From assembly GCA_032622095.1 (NCBI GenBank), contig CP136069.1:187169122-187233121 (forward strand): 64,000 nt of DNA. Reading direction: 5' to 3'. The notes beneath the pieces were generated by a model. It did not search any database, had not been told where the DNA came from, and saw only the letters and a program-made list of their open reading frames with translations. The translations under genes and the position numbers were made by a program. This DNA is from Siphonodentalium dalli. Taxonomy: Eukaryota; Mollusca; Scaphopoda; Gadilida; Siphonodentaliidae. Of the stretch, positions 47,724 through 60,200 are shown in pieces. The first letter of the stretch is position 1; every line of letters begins with the position of its first letter.

Positions 47724-48045
47724 TCACAGTTTAGTTGATTCGAAGTAAATATGAAGTAAATTACACATGACTGAATTTTTATTAGAATCAACATGGGATG
47801 CACTGCTAAGAATATCTTTGATATAAATTTCACAATTTTGTTTTTTTAATGTTGATACTAAGGATTCACATTGTCTATAAAATAAAGGACAGAAGACTAT
47901 GTAGTGCTCGGGATCCCCATTAGCATAATCACAACTACAGCTTAGATTATCAATTAAAAACCTTTCATACGTATGAGCTTTCAGATCACTACTGCCTAAG
48001 CGCAATTTAGCATGTATTATTTGGTTACATCTGTTCCCTTAAAAT
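47724..48045 (-). pseudogene. LINE RT C-terminal Cys-rich tail
   Basis: Reads NQIIHAKLRLGSSDLKAHTY then FLIDNLSCSCDYANGDPEHY and FCPLFYRQCESL. The pattern LRLG-S-LN-H, C-x-C, P-x-HY/F, CPL-Y is the Cys-His C-terminal region of several LINE RT proteins (the same role as the knuckle at 12.7-12.9 kb). No palm domain is present. Confidence 0.75.
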
Positions 48046-49465
48046 ATATAGCTGCATAATAATAACGTTACACTTAATTTCGCAGACAACTAGGTTGTGT
48101 AAAAGCGCGGTCGTCAAAATGTTTAATATTGGTGAATTCTATTTCGTTATATGAGTATGGAAAGGTCGTATCCCGCATTGTTTATTTGTCAAGTTAACTC
48201 CCCAAGCGTCGTATGACCCGGGAAAGGTACATTAAAGCGTGGACAATAAATTTTAAATGGTTAGTTAGATGTATCGTCTCCAAAAGAACCCAAGTATAAA
48301 TTTCACGTTCAAACTCCATTTTGTACCGAAGATAGACGTTTTTTTGTCTCTCCTGTAAAATCATGAAAGCCGATATAGGACCATTTCAAACCAAACCGAC
48401 GATATTCACATATGGTGATGAGACAAGTTGCCCAATGTAAATGTAATTGTCGATTCAGCCCAACTTTCTGTAAGGTATGAAAATAATTGAGATTATATCC
48501 CTCTTCGAAGTCGTATTCTATATCGCTCAGTTTTAAATTCGAGCATCGATAGGTGCGCGAAAAATAGTACTGCGCGAATTTAAAAACGAGTGAGGTATGA
48601 CAATGTTGTCGCATTGTCCATTGTTACGGCATACGCGTTGGACAACAAATGATGCACATGTGACAGATTGATATGATGTCATATTTGTGACTCTTTCAGA
48701 CGGGAGCAAGAAACTTATTTCCATCCTCAATTTCGCTCCATATAATCCTTGAACCGTTGTTAAAGCCACCGGTGTATACTGTTCTACACAATTTAGAAAT
48801 ATGTGGTCCTATGGGGATTTTATAAATAGATAATTGTTTTTTTCCGGTTATTTTGGGACGCGTTAAAGTTGTACTGCGACCCCGAGTTCGGTAAAAACTG
48901 TAGTTGGAATGTCCAAGTTCGTGAAAGTTCTATTGACTATGCCGATGATTTGAGAAGCTTTATTGTTTTAGGATATTGTAGAAAGGCTAATCTGGCCGTG
49001 TCAAATTGAGTTATAGCGATGGGATATCTCACAGGACAACACATTTCGGGTTTTCGTGGGGTGTGTATTCGCTGGATGTCTTATTGCCTTCGATGTTTAG
49101 GTATGAACAATGGCTGGGCCATGCACACTTGAAGATTTTATGGCGGGAACACAATTTTTGATCCGCATTTAGAAGCTTTCTGGTTTGGTGCATGGAAAAC
49201 CTGCAGTAATAAGCCATAGATTTTTGTAATAATTTGAAGGATTAGTTGTTTTAACGGAATTCTGAGGCGGTGCATTCATGTAACCAATATATTTTATATT
49301 ATAATTTATATTTATGGCTAATAATATGATCTTGGGAGCGTTACCATTTCTGACTATGATTTTCTTGTATACTATGGTTGTTGTTTGTTTGCGAACATGC
49401 GACGCGCGTGAGACCATACGACAGTAAGACACGTGATTGTCCCGTGCATACAGGTAACAGGACAA
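48046..49465. other. no gene seen
   Basis: The minus-strand frames 48309-48614 and 48533-48769 overlap in different frames without recognised domains. A block near 49325-49365 is shared with 22690-22740. Confidence 0.35.
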
Positions 49466-49474
49466 CAACGTATA

Positions 49475-50406
49475 TAGTCCAAGTCTTCTCGTACTAAAAC
49501 CGGCTAAGATATTGGGATGGAGGTGCCGGTCTTTAGTCCGAGTTCCAGGCCCATGGTCTCCTTTGACACGAGTTAATCGTTAGTGACCCGCTCAAATAAA
49601 ACCACAATTATATGAAATAAAATATCACAATTGCTACAATAAACGGATAGTTTCCGCAGAAGACATGCTATTTGATCTGAAACCCACATCGGTTGTGAAT
49701 TGAAAGCGGTAATTTAATGTGAAAAGAAACTTTTGCCGCAGTGTTTACATATTTTTTAAAGTATGCGAACTCAGTTGACCTTGCGAACTGCGTTCGGCAT
49801 TTTCCGGTGAAAATATTCCGTAGATTTTCAATCAACCACGCACGATGAATTCTCCATTGTAATCGTAATTATACGTGACAATAAATAAATTATTACATAG
49901 ATTAAATACATATTGAAGATATAAATGTAATACATTAAATAAATTACGGGAATTATAACCATCTCACAGTTTAAAACAGTGTAAACACAATGACCATTAG
50001 AATATCATGGGGGCCGCCATTTTGTTTGTATCGAAATTCGTCTCGGCCAAAACAAACACCGGACAATGCCGAAGTTCTTCGGAACCTGAGTTCGGCTTTC
50101 AGTTAAGTAAACAAACAGAAAAAACAGCGATGTTGGTGACAATCAACCGGAATATTCTATGCGTAATTTAACATGAAAGTTAGATTATTATACACCATTA
50201 TGACCATGATATGTCTCTCTTTCCGATGTATATAGCATCATGTATTGATTCATTAGGTAAATCGAGTAAAATACACCACAGATTCCCGCCACAGATCGTG
50301 GGCGTAACTCGTGTGATAGGATTGGTATGCAAGCGGGCTGGGACTAAAAACAGCAAATCGCCATCCCAATATCTTAGCTGGTTTTAGTACAAGAAGACTG
50401 GGACTA
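49475..50406. mobile_element. Mutator-like MITE
   Basis: TIRs start TAGTCC(A/C)AGTCTTCT and share GTACTAAAACC(G/A)GCTAAG and ATATTGGGATGG; strong pairing runs about 50 bp and weaker pairing to about 125 bp (ACACGAGTTA). A perfect 9-bp duplication CAACGTATA flanks it (49466-49474 and 50407-50415). Long TIRs plus a 9-bp TSD are the signature of the Mutator (MULE) superfamily. 932 bp, no transposase. Confidence 0.85.
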
Positions 50407-50415
50407 CAACGTATA

Positions 50416-51539
50416 CAGGCGTATCTATAGACAAAAATCGTGATTCCCATCACCTCTGGCAATATTTTCATTTTATAATCATTTTATTGCGCAATGTTCG
50501 TGCACAGTGATCCGCCTAAATTAATAACCGCAAAGACTCATTGTTTTGAACATCCGGCTGTCATTTAAAATTAAGTCAGAGATGTACAATCATTTATTTA
50601 GCATGCACACGTGGGTGTTGTATAAGGAATGTTTGAATTTTTCAAGGAAAACCTCGCCCTGAAAACAACATTAGGGGAACATCGCATATACTTTGTATAC
50701 GTGTATCCAGGTATAATGACTTGCATATTATGCAATATAAATTAGCATTTCCGGCTAAGAGACGTGGTTAGATGGTATTATTTGCAGGGGGTTATGGGGA
50801 AATATTAAATGATACATCTTAAAATGCTCTATCTATTACTGGGATCACGTCCACCAAAAACAACAGCTTTATGACCTGCATGTAGTTTCGAATGCACGAT
50901 TTCATTGCTGCTCCCAAATGAACACACGATAGACATTAGCGCTCGTATTCACCAACTGGGTTTATGTTATAAACCGGGTAGTTTATTTCGTAGCGGCTGA
51001 ATTCACAATAGAGACGATTCACAATTACGATTACGGATAGGATATATTGTCCTAGTAAGGTTTACACCATCACAACTTACATACGATGGTTAATTGGTGA
51101 GACGTGGTATATGACCCACTATATTTCAGTTACACATATATTTGATGGAAAAGGTAATGTGTGTCTCTTTCATATCCAATGTTCTTATCCGTGTGTAATA
51201 CACCACACGGATAATGTTAGAGCGTCCCCAAGCAGGACCAGTGGCAGATCCTCAACACATCTGCACATAATTAAACTGCGTGGAGTATATTTCGTCTCAC
51301 ATAACAACCCCCGTGCGTAAAGATATAATTTTGGCCGTAGACTGGCAAAATATTTCCATATCCTTAATCGTATTCGTGATTTTGCGAAAGGTCTCTAATA
51401 TACCTTTGTTACCGTTTACGACACACACTGTGTGTCTTCTATAATCTATATAGTAGTCAATCTATGAGCGCCATCAAATCCCCCTGCTTTGGTATTCCTA
51501 TATGCCACGGCTATGTCTATCCGATCGACGACCACATAG
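50416..51539. other. no gene seen; inverted satellite fragment
   Basis: GCTCGTATTCACCAACTGGG at about 50941 is the reverse complement of the 87-bp satellite core and lies about 600 bp before the array. The open frame at 51111-51320 is unrecognised. Confidence 0.5.
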
Positions 51540-53225
51540 CGCTTCGCATTGAGCCACACCCGATATAAACCATCTGGACTATATATAAACCCAGTTGGTG
51601 AATACGAGCCCTGGTGTTATACAGGTAGCTTCGCGTTGAGCCTCGCCCGGTATAAACTGACAGGACTATATATAAACCGAGTTGGTAAATACGAGCCCTG
51701 GTGTTACACAGATAGCTTCGCGTTGAGCCTCGCCCGGTATAAACTAACAGGACTATATATAAACCCAGTTGGTGAATACGAGCCCTGGTGTTATACAGGT
51801 AGCTTCGCGTTGAGCCTCGCCCGGTATAAACTGACAGGACTATATATAAACCCAGTTGGTGAATACGATCCCTTGTGTTACACAGATAGCTTCGCATTAA
51901 GCCTCATCCGTTATAAACTACCTGGACTATATATAAACCCAGTTGAAGAATACGAGCCCTGGTGCTACACATATAGCTTCGAATTGAGCCTCACCCGGTA
52001 TAAACCATCTGGACTATATATAAACCCAGTTGGTGAATACGAGCCCTGGTGTTATACAGGTAGCTTCGCGTTGAGCCTCGCCCGGTATAAACTGACAGGA
52101 CTATATATATAAACCGAGTTGGTAAATACGAGCCCTGGTGTTACACAGATAGCTTCGCGTTGAGCCTCGCCCGGTATAAACTAACAGGACTATATATAAA
52201 CCCAGTTGGTGAATACGAGCCCTGGTGTTATACAGGTAGCTTCGCGTTGAGCCTCGCCCGGTATAAACTGACAGGACTATATATAAACCCAGTTGGTGAA
52301 TACGATCCCTTGTGTTACACAGATAGCCTCGCATTAAGCCTCATCCGTTATAAACTACCTGGACTATATATAAACCCAGTTGAAGAATACGAGCCCTGGT
52401 GTTACACATATAGCTTCGAATTGAGCCTCACCCGGTATAAACCATCTGGACTATATATAAACCCAGTTGGTGAATACGAGCCCTGGTGTTATACAGGTAG
52501 CTTCGCGTTGAGCCTCGCCCGGTATAAACTGACAGGACTATATATATAAACCGAGTTGGTAAATACGAGCCCTGGTGTTACACAGATAGCTTCGCGTTGA
52601 GCCTCGCCCGGTATAAACTAACAGGACTATATATAAACCCAGTTGGTGAATACGAGCCCTGGTGTTATACAGGTAGCTTCGCGTTGAGCCTCGCCCGGTA
52701 TAAACTGACAGGACTATATATAAACCCAGTTGGTGAATACGATCCCTTGTGTTACACAGATAGCTTCGCATTAAGCCTCATCCGTTATAAACTACCTGGA
52801 CTATATATAAACCCAGTTGAAGAATACGAGCCCTGGTGTTACACATATAGCTTCGAATTGAGCCTCACCCGGTATAAACCATCTGGACTATATATAAACC
52901 CAGTTGGTAAATACGAGCCCTGGTGTTACAGGTAGCTTCGCGTTGAGCCTTACCCGGTATAAACTACCTGGACTTTATATAAACCCAGTTGGTGAATACG
53001 AGCCCTGGTGTTACAGATAGCGTCGCATTAACCCTCGCCCGATATAAACCACCTGGACTATAAATAAACCCAGTTGGTGAATACGAGCCCTGGTGTTACA
53101 GGTAGCTTCGCGTTGAGCCTTACCCGGTATAAAATACCTGGACTATATATAAACCCAGTTGGTGAATACGAGCCCTGGTGTTACACAGATAGCTTCGCAT
53201 TGAGCGTCATCCGTTATAAACCATC
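51540..53225 (+). repeat. 87-bp satellite in a 437-bp higher-order repeat
   Basis: About 19 monomers with the core CCCAGTTGGTGAATACGAGC, CCTGGTGTTA, AGCTTCGCGTTGAGCCTC and CGGTATAAACT. Monomers differ from each other, but a block of five repeats nearly exactly: GTTGGTAAATACGAG recurs at 51681, 52118 and 52555, steps of 437 bp. The monomer is 29 codons long and free of stops on both strands in places, giving frames such as GLYINPVGEYEPWCYT, so the open frames are a by-product of the satellite. Outer monomers are more diverged and the last ones shorter. Confidence 0.95.
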
Positions 53226-53970
53226 TAGCTAGGCTATATATATATATTCGAAAGCTAATTCGATGTGCCATTACCCAACCAAAGGAAACAAGAATAGACT
53301 ATAGGTGGCAAAAGATTTAACTAAGGGATTATTGACACCCCGGGCAAGTACTCCAGGAAAAATAACTGTCAGCTGATTGCGATACTCAAAACTAAGTGGC
53401 ATGGTTTTATGTGGAACTGGGAAAATATTTCTAAGTAATTTGAATTTTATTGCTAAAGGTATACGTAGGTCTATAGCACACAAACTTAGGGGTATACATG
53501 TAATGCTACCTGTTGTGATTTTCGAGACCTTACCGGCAGGTTTTACGATGTAACTGCAGTTTTACCGGCCACGGAGGAGCCATTTTCTATGGCAAAACAC
53601 ACGAAAAAAGTCAAAAATGCCCACCAGGCAGCATGTTAATCTCATGTTAATCTCATGCTAATCTTCATTCTAATTCACACCGCTAAACTGGAGGAAATAT
53701 CATATTGTCGTTATTTCTCGATAACCTAATTTTCCCAAAAAAAGGTCACATTCCCATTAACAAAAGGGTAGGTGTTTATGTATAAATTGTTTATCATATA
53801 TATATTGCTAATGTTTATGACAAGGCTAATTACCACAACCTCATTCCCATGGAAGCACATGAAAGCTTAGATATGTATGGAAACTTTCATTTATAAAAGA
53901 GCATGGAATTGGATAAACATAATGGTCGTATGAGTTTTTAGGGTAGACAGACAATTCTCATTTTGAACTG
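53226..53970. other. no gene seen
   Basis: AT-rich. AATCTCATGTTAATCTCATG repeats briefly at about 53636-53660. Confidence 0.4.
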
Positions 53971-53979
53971 TATACGTGC

Positions 53980-54100
53980 AATGGTAATTGTAAGTGTAAT
54001 GCAGTAACCCCGGTAATTGTAAAGGTAATGCAGTAACCCCGGTAATTGTAAAGGCAATGCAGTAACCCCGGTAATTGTAAAGGTAATGCAATCCTTTGCA
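53980..54100 (+). repeat. 27-bp minisatellite, about four units
   Basis: Units of GCAGTAACCCCGGTAATTGT plus AAAGGTAAT, with one GGCAAT variant. Confidence 0.9.
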
Positions 54101-54504
54101 GTATAATGCAACAATCCCCGGTATGCTGGACGCTTTGGTAGGAGCAGAAAGAGACCCATAACGGCATGTCCTCAGCTACTTGTTGTTTTATTTAATCATT
54201 AACCCCGTAGATACCCGATGTATAATTTATGCACCGCCCACTGCGAGGGGTACGAATTCACTAATGTTGCACCCTAATTGCGCATGCCGTGTTGTGCATT
54301 CCCTGATATGTACCGTGTGTGGGTGGTAATATAGGGTGTCGTATCACGACACCCTCAGATACGACACACACAACGACTGATGGATACGGCTTAGCACATG
54401 GCCTACTTCGGTCCTACATCTTTTCAAGACAGGTGGTTGGGTTGACCGGCTCAATCAATCGGATATTCACGCCTCTGCACAGTGTATCAGATTAATATAA
54501 CTAT

Positions 54505-55030
54505 TAGGGACCTGCGAATATCCGAGATTCGATTCGATGACGATATCGGAAACCCGATTCGAGATCGACACCGAATCGGTCCGCTGATTCGGATATTTTC
54601 GAATCGGTGTTACTTTGGTGGTGTCTCGTTATTTGCGTCTAGACAACACATGCCAAATGACATGAAATTACAAAATTGAAGCACACGGTTGCCCAGTTAG
54701 CCAACGTAGGTAATTTTGAATGTATGCCGTTCAGAATAGAGTTGCATTATGTAAATTATGTGTTTCGATCGCAACCCGTGATGGTGATCAATCGCCTCAT
54801 ATTAGTGATATGTATCGACAATATATAAATTGTCTACACTGTGCGTGATCGCTAGTTTCGGAACTCAATTGATTACCTTATGTTTAGAAGTTCAGATATC
54901 CAATTCAGATTATATGAATAACATTCAATGCCAGCCACCGTTATGCATGACAAAACAGATTGGAATGACCAGAAACCTTAGAACAATCGTGATTCGATTC
55001 GATGCAAAATCCACGATTCGCAGATCCCTA
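54505..55030. mobile_element. short hAT-type MITE
   Basis: TIRs TAGGGACCTGCGAAT and ATTCGCAGATCCCTA with subterminal GATTCGATTCGATG repeats at both ends. Flanks ATAACTAT and ATAATGAT match at six of eight positions, consistent with an aged 8-bp duplication. The TIRs and subterminal pattern are those of the 32721-33804 element, so it is probably a deletion derivative of the same or a sister family. Confidence 0.75.
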
Positions 55031-55038
55031 ATAATGAT

Positions 55039-56242
55039 ATGGTGCATTGTTTTTTGATGATGATGTTTGCTGTTTATTCATGTATAATGTTTCCGTCGCC
55101 TTGTATATGTTTCTTTGAATTTCATCGTGATGACTGTTGGAGATTGAATTTGACACTGCAAAATATAGCTGGACAATTTAAATATGTCAAGACAATCAGG
55201 ACTGATTCTCTCATGATATTCAAAGAAAGCTCACGCTGACGTTCTTCTTCGGTTAACATCTCTTGCAATAACACCTGTGTCGGTTACTACTCACAATTCC
55301 CTTGAATAGCATGGAGTAGTGAATGATCTCGATCGGCTCCAACACACACCGGGGTTGATGGTTGGATACATGAAACTGCCATTGACGATATACGAGTGTA
55401 CCATCCTGTGAGTGGTTATTTAAATGTCAAAAGTAAGGCCATGTCCAACAGAAATGCAAGAGCAAAGACATTTATGCACAATGTTCGGCTCCAGTCCATG
55501 AACAAACGGACTGCTCACAACCCAAAACGTGTACAAACTGACTCGGCGCACACTCTAAATTGGCCAGTGCATGCCCTAGTTGGGACTATGAATTCAACAT
55601 ACAGAAACGTAAGGCTGAGTACAACTTTTGTACCCAGGTACTCATAAATTGCTGGACCTTGTCGTCAGCGGGACACTGCACATTTTCTGAGAGACAGAGA
55701 GTCTGAACAATGTAATCTTTGCATCACTAGCATTTAACTGGAACGTAGCGATTTTCTTCAGATGACGTCGGTGGGCTAATAAAAGGTCGTACCTGCCATT
55801 TTTGCGCGAAACTTTTTATTGCATTTTCGGAATCTACGGGTTCATTACATAAGTTCCTCAGATAACTTGTCAATATTTCAAGTATGAATTTTTCGATATG
55901 TTTCAGGAAATTCGTGTTCTAAAATGTCGTATCTGGGTTTCCCGCGAAAAGATTTCGTTAATTCTGTAATGTCGTAAGTTTTTATGTCAATACCGTCCAT
56001 AATAGGATCATTCTGATTGGATTGTTTTGGAGAAGATTGGCCGGAGGGCGTATCCTCCGTATCCTGAGTGACATAGACTAACGAAGCCGCAGAAATCGTC
56101 AAATCTAAAATGGCGTATGGACAAGATATCTATTTTTACTTCTAAAGTGTCGTATAACACCATAAAATCAGGTATTCTCATCAACTATAATTGAATATGA
56201 AAGTGTATCTATTATAACAATTGTGATATAAAGTCTTAATTG
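55039..56242. other. no confident gene
   Basis: The minus-strand frame 55878-56102 (SLVYVTQDTEDTPSGQSSPK, ITELTKSFRGKPRYDILEHE) has protein-like composition but no recognised domain or clear start context. It could be an exon or transposon debris. Confidence 0.3.
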
Positions 56243-56690
56243 TGCAAAGTCGTAAGTCGGGATTTTGTTACCCTGTGCCAATGTATTCTCTTATATATGC
56301 GAGTCGACCATAGGTCGCCTCGCATATATAAGAGAATGCATTGGCCTAACAATTTTTTACAATTTTAAAAAAGTTTTCTTGTATTCTTTAACAATTTTAT
56401 AATTTCACCCATACAGAGCCCCAGACAAACATGAGCAGACGACACTCTTCTATATGCTTCTATATATGTGTGGGGCACCCTGCAGGGTAAGGGATGTTTT
56501 TTTTATTTTATGTCTAAAAATTGTCAGAAACATTTATTTAAAAAAAATTATAAAACATTGTTAGGCCAATGCATTCTCTTATATATATAAGAGAATGCTC
56601 TTATATATATAAGAGAATGAATTTGCACAGGGTAAAAAAAATCCCGACTTACGACTGGATTTGATATGGCGGGTCACATATATAGACGTT
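56243..56690. mobile_element. foldback MITE with palindromic module (copy 2)
   Basis: Same family as 7009-7475. The right TIR is complete (CCCGACTTACGACTGGATTTGATATGGCGGGTCACATA-type end), and the left TIR is cut at AAGTCGTAAGTCGGG. The left hairpin module (56277-56345) is nearly intact. The right one (about 56572-56625) has collapsed to a TATATATATAAGAGAATGC form by internal deletion and duplication. Confidence 0.8.
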
Positions 56691-58110
56691 GAGTCTGTGA
56701 GCCTGTTGCTCCGATGCAATCGCCAACATCTCTCAAACATGTTGAGTCTCAGAAACAGAGGTTGATATGCGTGTTAGAAACGCTCAGCACGATGCTTGAA
56801 GAGAAACGTTTGTGTTTAAAAAGAGAGTCAGTGTGCGTGAGTAGTAGTAGCAGTAGGAGTAGTATTTATGTGTGTGTGAGTTGAAGCGCTGTTTGGTGAG
56901 AGGTGACATTCTTTGTTACCCGCTCGGATATCAGGTTGATGCCTCGATTTAGGATTGGCTTCTGCGCAACTTCCCGTGACGGTTTGGTTACGGTGTTTTT
57001 GTTGCTTTTTAAATACTTTTAAATTTGTATATAAAATGGTGTATGTATACCAAACCATCAGCTATTGACTGGAGGTAGCGTTATGTTCAACGTGGTGCCC
57101 GACACTATGCTATGATTTCGGATAGTCACTATAAGCTAGTGTTTCGTGTCTATGTTTATTCGCCGACTACTTGTTTACATGGAAACCTAGAAGCTTCGTG
57201 CAATGTCCACCTTAATAATTTTGAAAGCACATGACCTACTTATTGTAATGGACATATATCCAGTTCTCAACATGATAATCATGCGGGGGTTGATGGTTGG
57301 GCCAGTATTATAACAAAAGGGAGTGATTCTATTATTAGGTTGAATTTAACATGAAACTAATATAATTATGTCGCGTTAACCTTGAAGATAATATAGAACA
57401 TCAATGACGTAGAATATTTTCAACGAACAGGAGATACCATCCCAATCAGGAAAACAAATCAAACGAACAGGATATGGAGACAGTGCATGGGTACTGGTTG
57501 AGCCTTGAGGCACATGCATGTCTGATTTATGCTAATTAAACTTGATGCCTCAGGTGAATTATATGACGAGCTGGTAGTGGTCGGAACGTTTTTGTCCCGA
57601 TTATATAAATTAACCAAACGGGTGTTCTCTCATCATACAGACATTCGTCAGACACTTTAGGTAAGTGATATCTAATTCAAGGTGTGGTCAATAAGCACCA
57701 CGACATCCGCCGAATTATGCTTTAAAAATTACAATTTTAGTCACATATGCGTCCATTTTCAGTTCCAGGTTCTTGGAAAGCCGATCATATATAGGAATGA
57801 TGATTCTAGTGCATATTTCGGTAAGTGTTTCGCACCAAACAAACTGGAATGAATATGAATTTTGCTTATCTTCTTATCGTGGCGGTTGTCATCATCATCG
57901 TCACCATCGTCGTCGTCGTCGTCGCAACTAACATCGTCTTGTCGTTGAGTCTCCTCAATTCTAATTTCGTGAATATTGCTAGGTGTGTCAGAGTGCTTCA
58001 CTCTGTCTTCACTTTGGAGAAATTTAATGATATATTTTGGTTAGGGCTTACCCAGGATGCCTTTCACCGTCTCACGTTAATTTTTTGAAACATAGTCGAC
58101 ATGTTTTGTT
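56691..58110. other. no gene seen; GTC/ATC microsatellite
   Basis: A CATCATCATCGTC / GTCGTCGTC tract at about 57886-57925 gives poly-Val and poly-Asp frames on the two strands. AGTAGTAGTAGCAGTAGGAGTAG lies at 56842-56863. Confidence 0.45.
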
Positions 58111-58111
58111 T

Positions 58112-58610
58112 CTTTTAAAATTACCCATGTCGTTTACGAATATTGGTAATAAGAAATAAGATAGGCCTACTCCCTGCCTCACGCATCCGCGTTGCACAAA
58201 ATGCATCTGATGTGGCATTCTCAATTTTAACACATCACTCAATGTCATCGTATATCCATGTACATACTTTCTGGTCTTGAACGTTTTCCCACCAATTACA
58301 TTTACTTTTCAGATGTTTAAACAGCAACCCGTCCCTCTAAATCGCATCGAACGCTTTTCTAAAATAATAAAGGTATAAATTAACCTCTTAATTCTCAACA
58401 AATGCATATCAGTGAATGAATAAATTGTAACAATATTATTAGTCGTTGGATGATTTACTCTGAACCCAGCATGTTTGTCATTTAATAAACGCATTGTATT
58501 GATATATGAGTTCAGTCTGTTGTTTAATACACATGAGAATACTTTACTCATACAGCATACCGGAACACGTATTGTTTTTTTTTATAATTGGTCAGTCATG
58601 ATCGACGCCC
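58112..58610 (-). pseudogene. LINE RT fragment with frameshift
   Basis: Reads MSKVFSCVLNNRLNSYINTM, LLNDKHAGFRVNH, TTNNIVTIYSF, then after a 1-bp shift KAFDAI, a stop, and RDGLLFKHLKSKC. This is the fingers-to-palm region of an RT (LNNRL...AGFR...T-D-I...KAFD). The continuation to about 58120 (CVKIENATSDAFCATRMREA) is degenerate. The catalytic ADD region is absent. Confidence 0.7.
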
Positions 58611-58619
58611 AGTAATCCA

Positions 58620-59310
58620 CTGAGCACACTGCCGAAAAAATTGTGATAGGCCCCCCGTGACTGAGTTATGCCGATTCGTGCGATTGAATATTCATCATGG
58701 CGTATGCAGTCTGGATCTTTAATGTTCCCGCTTGTGACGCCACAAGACGGACTAGCTATTGACTTGTATCTGCCAATGGCAATAAATAACTGATTATTTA
58801 TACAGAAACGGCTGGTCAATCGGAGCTGAAAATTTGTATATATGGGTAATTTGACCCGGGGAATATTTTTATATATTTATTGTGCTACTTCAATATATCA
58901 TCGTGCAGATAGGTTCATCTTGGACCTAAATGTTGACATTGGTCCATATTGGAATGACTTTATTCTGGAATACGCCCATAGTGGATTTATACTCGTTATT
59001 CCGTTTGGTGGCAGGGGTCACAGTGAAAACACGTATATAAAGAGCGTACAACTCGTGCTGCAACATATCCTCGTGCAAATAGGTTCACACAGGGACCTAA
59101 ATATTCACATAGATGCATTGGACTTACTTGATTCTCAAATAGGCCCACAGTGAGCTTATTTAAATTTTGTTTTATTTATTTAGTAATTATTTTAAAATCA
59201 AAAAGTTTGAAAAACTAACGCCGTTATAACCTCCGACAGGGTACACCAAATTTGGTTGAAATCGGACCAGCAGTCTAAAAAAAAATCCGGACAGACAGAC
59301 CGCTTGTGCG
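58620..59310. other. no gene seen
   Basis: CGTGCAGATAGGTTCATCTTGGACCTAAATGTTGACAT at 58903 recurs in altered form at 59072 (CGTGCAAATAGGTTCAC, GGACCTAAATATTCACAT), a duplication of about 170 bp. A dispersed AAATTTGGTTGAAATCGGACC block followed by ACAGACAGACCG lies at 59250-59305. Confidence 0.45.
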
Positions 59311-59319
59311 TCATTATAA

Positions 59320-60200
59320 AAGATGGTAAACAAATTTCAACAGACACTCAGCAATGCCTTCACTTTAAGAGCAATCATCCCAGAAGTTATCGCAAGTACA
59401 TCCCATATAACCTAGCAAGACGCATTTGAACAATAGTCTCAGACTCCAACGTCCAAATAATCCGACTCGCGGAACTCAGAACCACTCTAGTAAAGCGTAG
59501 TTATCCCATTAACTTAATAGATCAAGGCATCAAAAAAGCCCAATCGTATTCCCTTTCAGAGCTTAGACAGACAAAACCACACTCAAAAGCGGACAAAACA
59601 CCCCTTGCTATGGTAACAACCTATAACCATCGAAACCCAGAGTTATTTCCCGTGGTATATAGCAACTTACCCATCTTGAAGAAGGGTAAACTTATGAGGA
59701 GAGTACTAAAATTGGCACACATATCATCAAAAGTAACCGACAACCGCCAAGTTTGAAACTACACTTTGTAGAGCCGGATTCTCAGATGGTGTGATTCCGA
59801 CAATATCATCTGTAAAATCGTGCAGGAAAGTTCATAAGAAGGATACACGTTATGGAACATGCCCCCTTTTATTGGAAGGTTCATCATTCAGGTTCGAGAC
59901 CGCATATACGGATTTCAAAGTCAAGCGGGACATGACATGTGAATAATAAAATGTTATTTATGTAGTGATATGTTCAAACTGTGGCGCCAATTATATCGGT
60001 CAAACAACCAATCTACGACACAGAGTAACACTGCACAAACAGGGGGTACGGGATACGAACTACCACACATTATATGTTAGCAAACACGTCGATGAATGCA
60101 GTGGGGGGATTTCAAAATATTCCCGTTCTATGCAACATCCGATCCTCAATTATTGGAAGTGAAAGAACAGCATTTTATAAACCAGTTTAAACCCTGCCCA
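59320..60200 (+). pseudogene. Penelope-like element, C-terminal RT tail and GIY-YIG domain
   Basis: Frames read in order STDTQQCLHFKSNHPRSYRK, IPYNLARRI, TIVSDSNVQIIRLAELR, YPINLIDQGIKKA, then RQPPSLK, AGFSDGVIP, and from 59940 VIYVVICSNCGANYIGQTTNL, RHRVTLHKQ, YVSKHVDECSGG and KEQHFINQFKPCPRT. The Y-V...YIGQT...R pattern is a GIY-YIG nuclease, the endonuclease of Penelope-like elements. Stops and shifts occur (for example after ARRI and near 59755), and the RT palm is missing on the 5' side, so it is a 5'-truncated dead copy. Confidence 0.85.

Noticed and set aside
51549-52935. Repeat protein with 29-residue units (GLYINPVGEYEPWCYT)
   Set aside because: Satellite with a length divisible by three, open on both strands and with no start, splice or signal context; better explained as tandem DNA.
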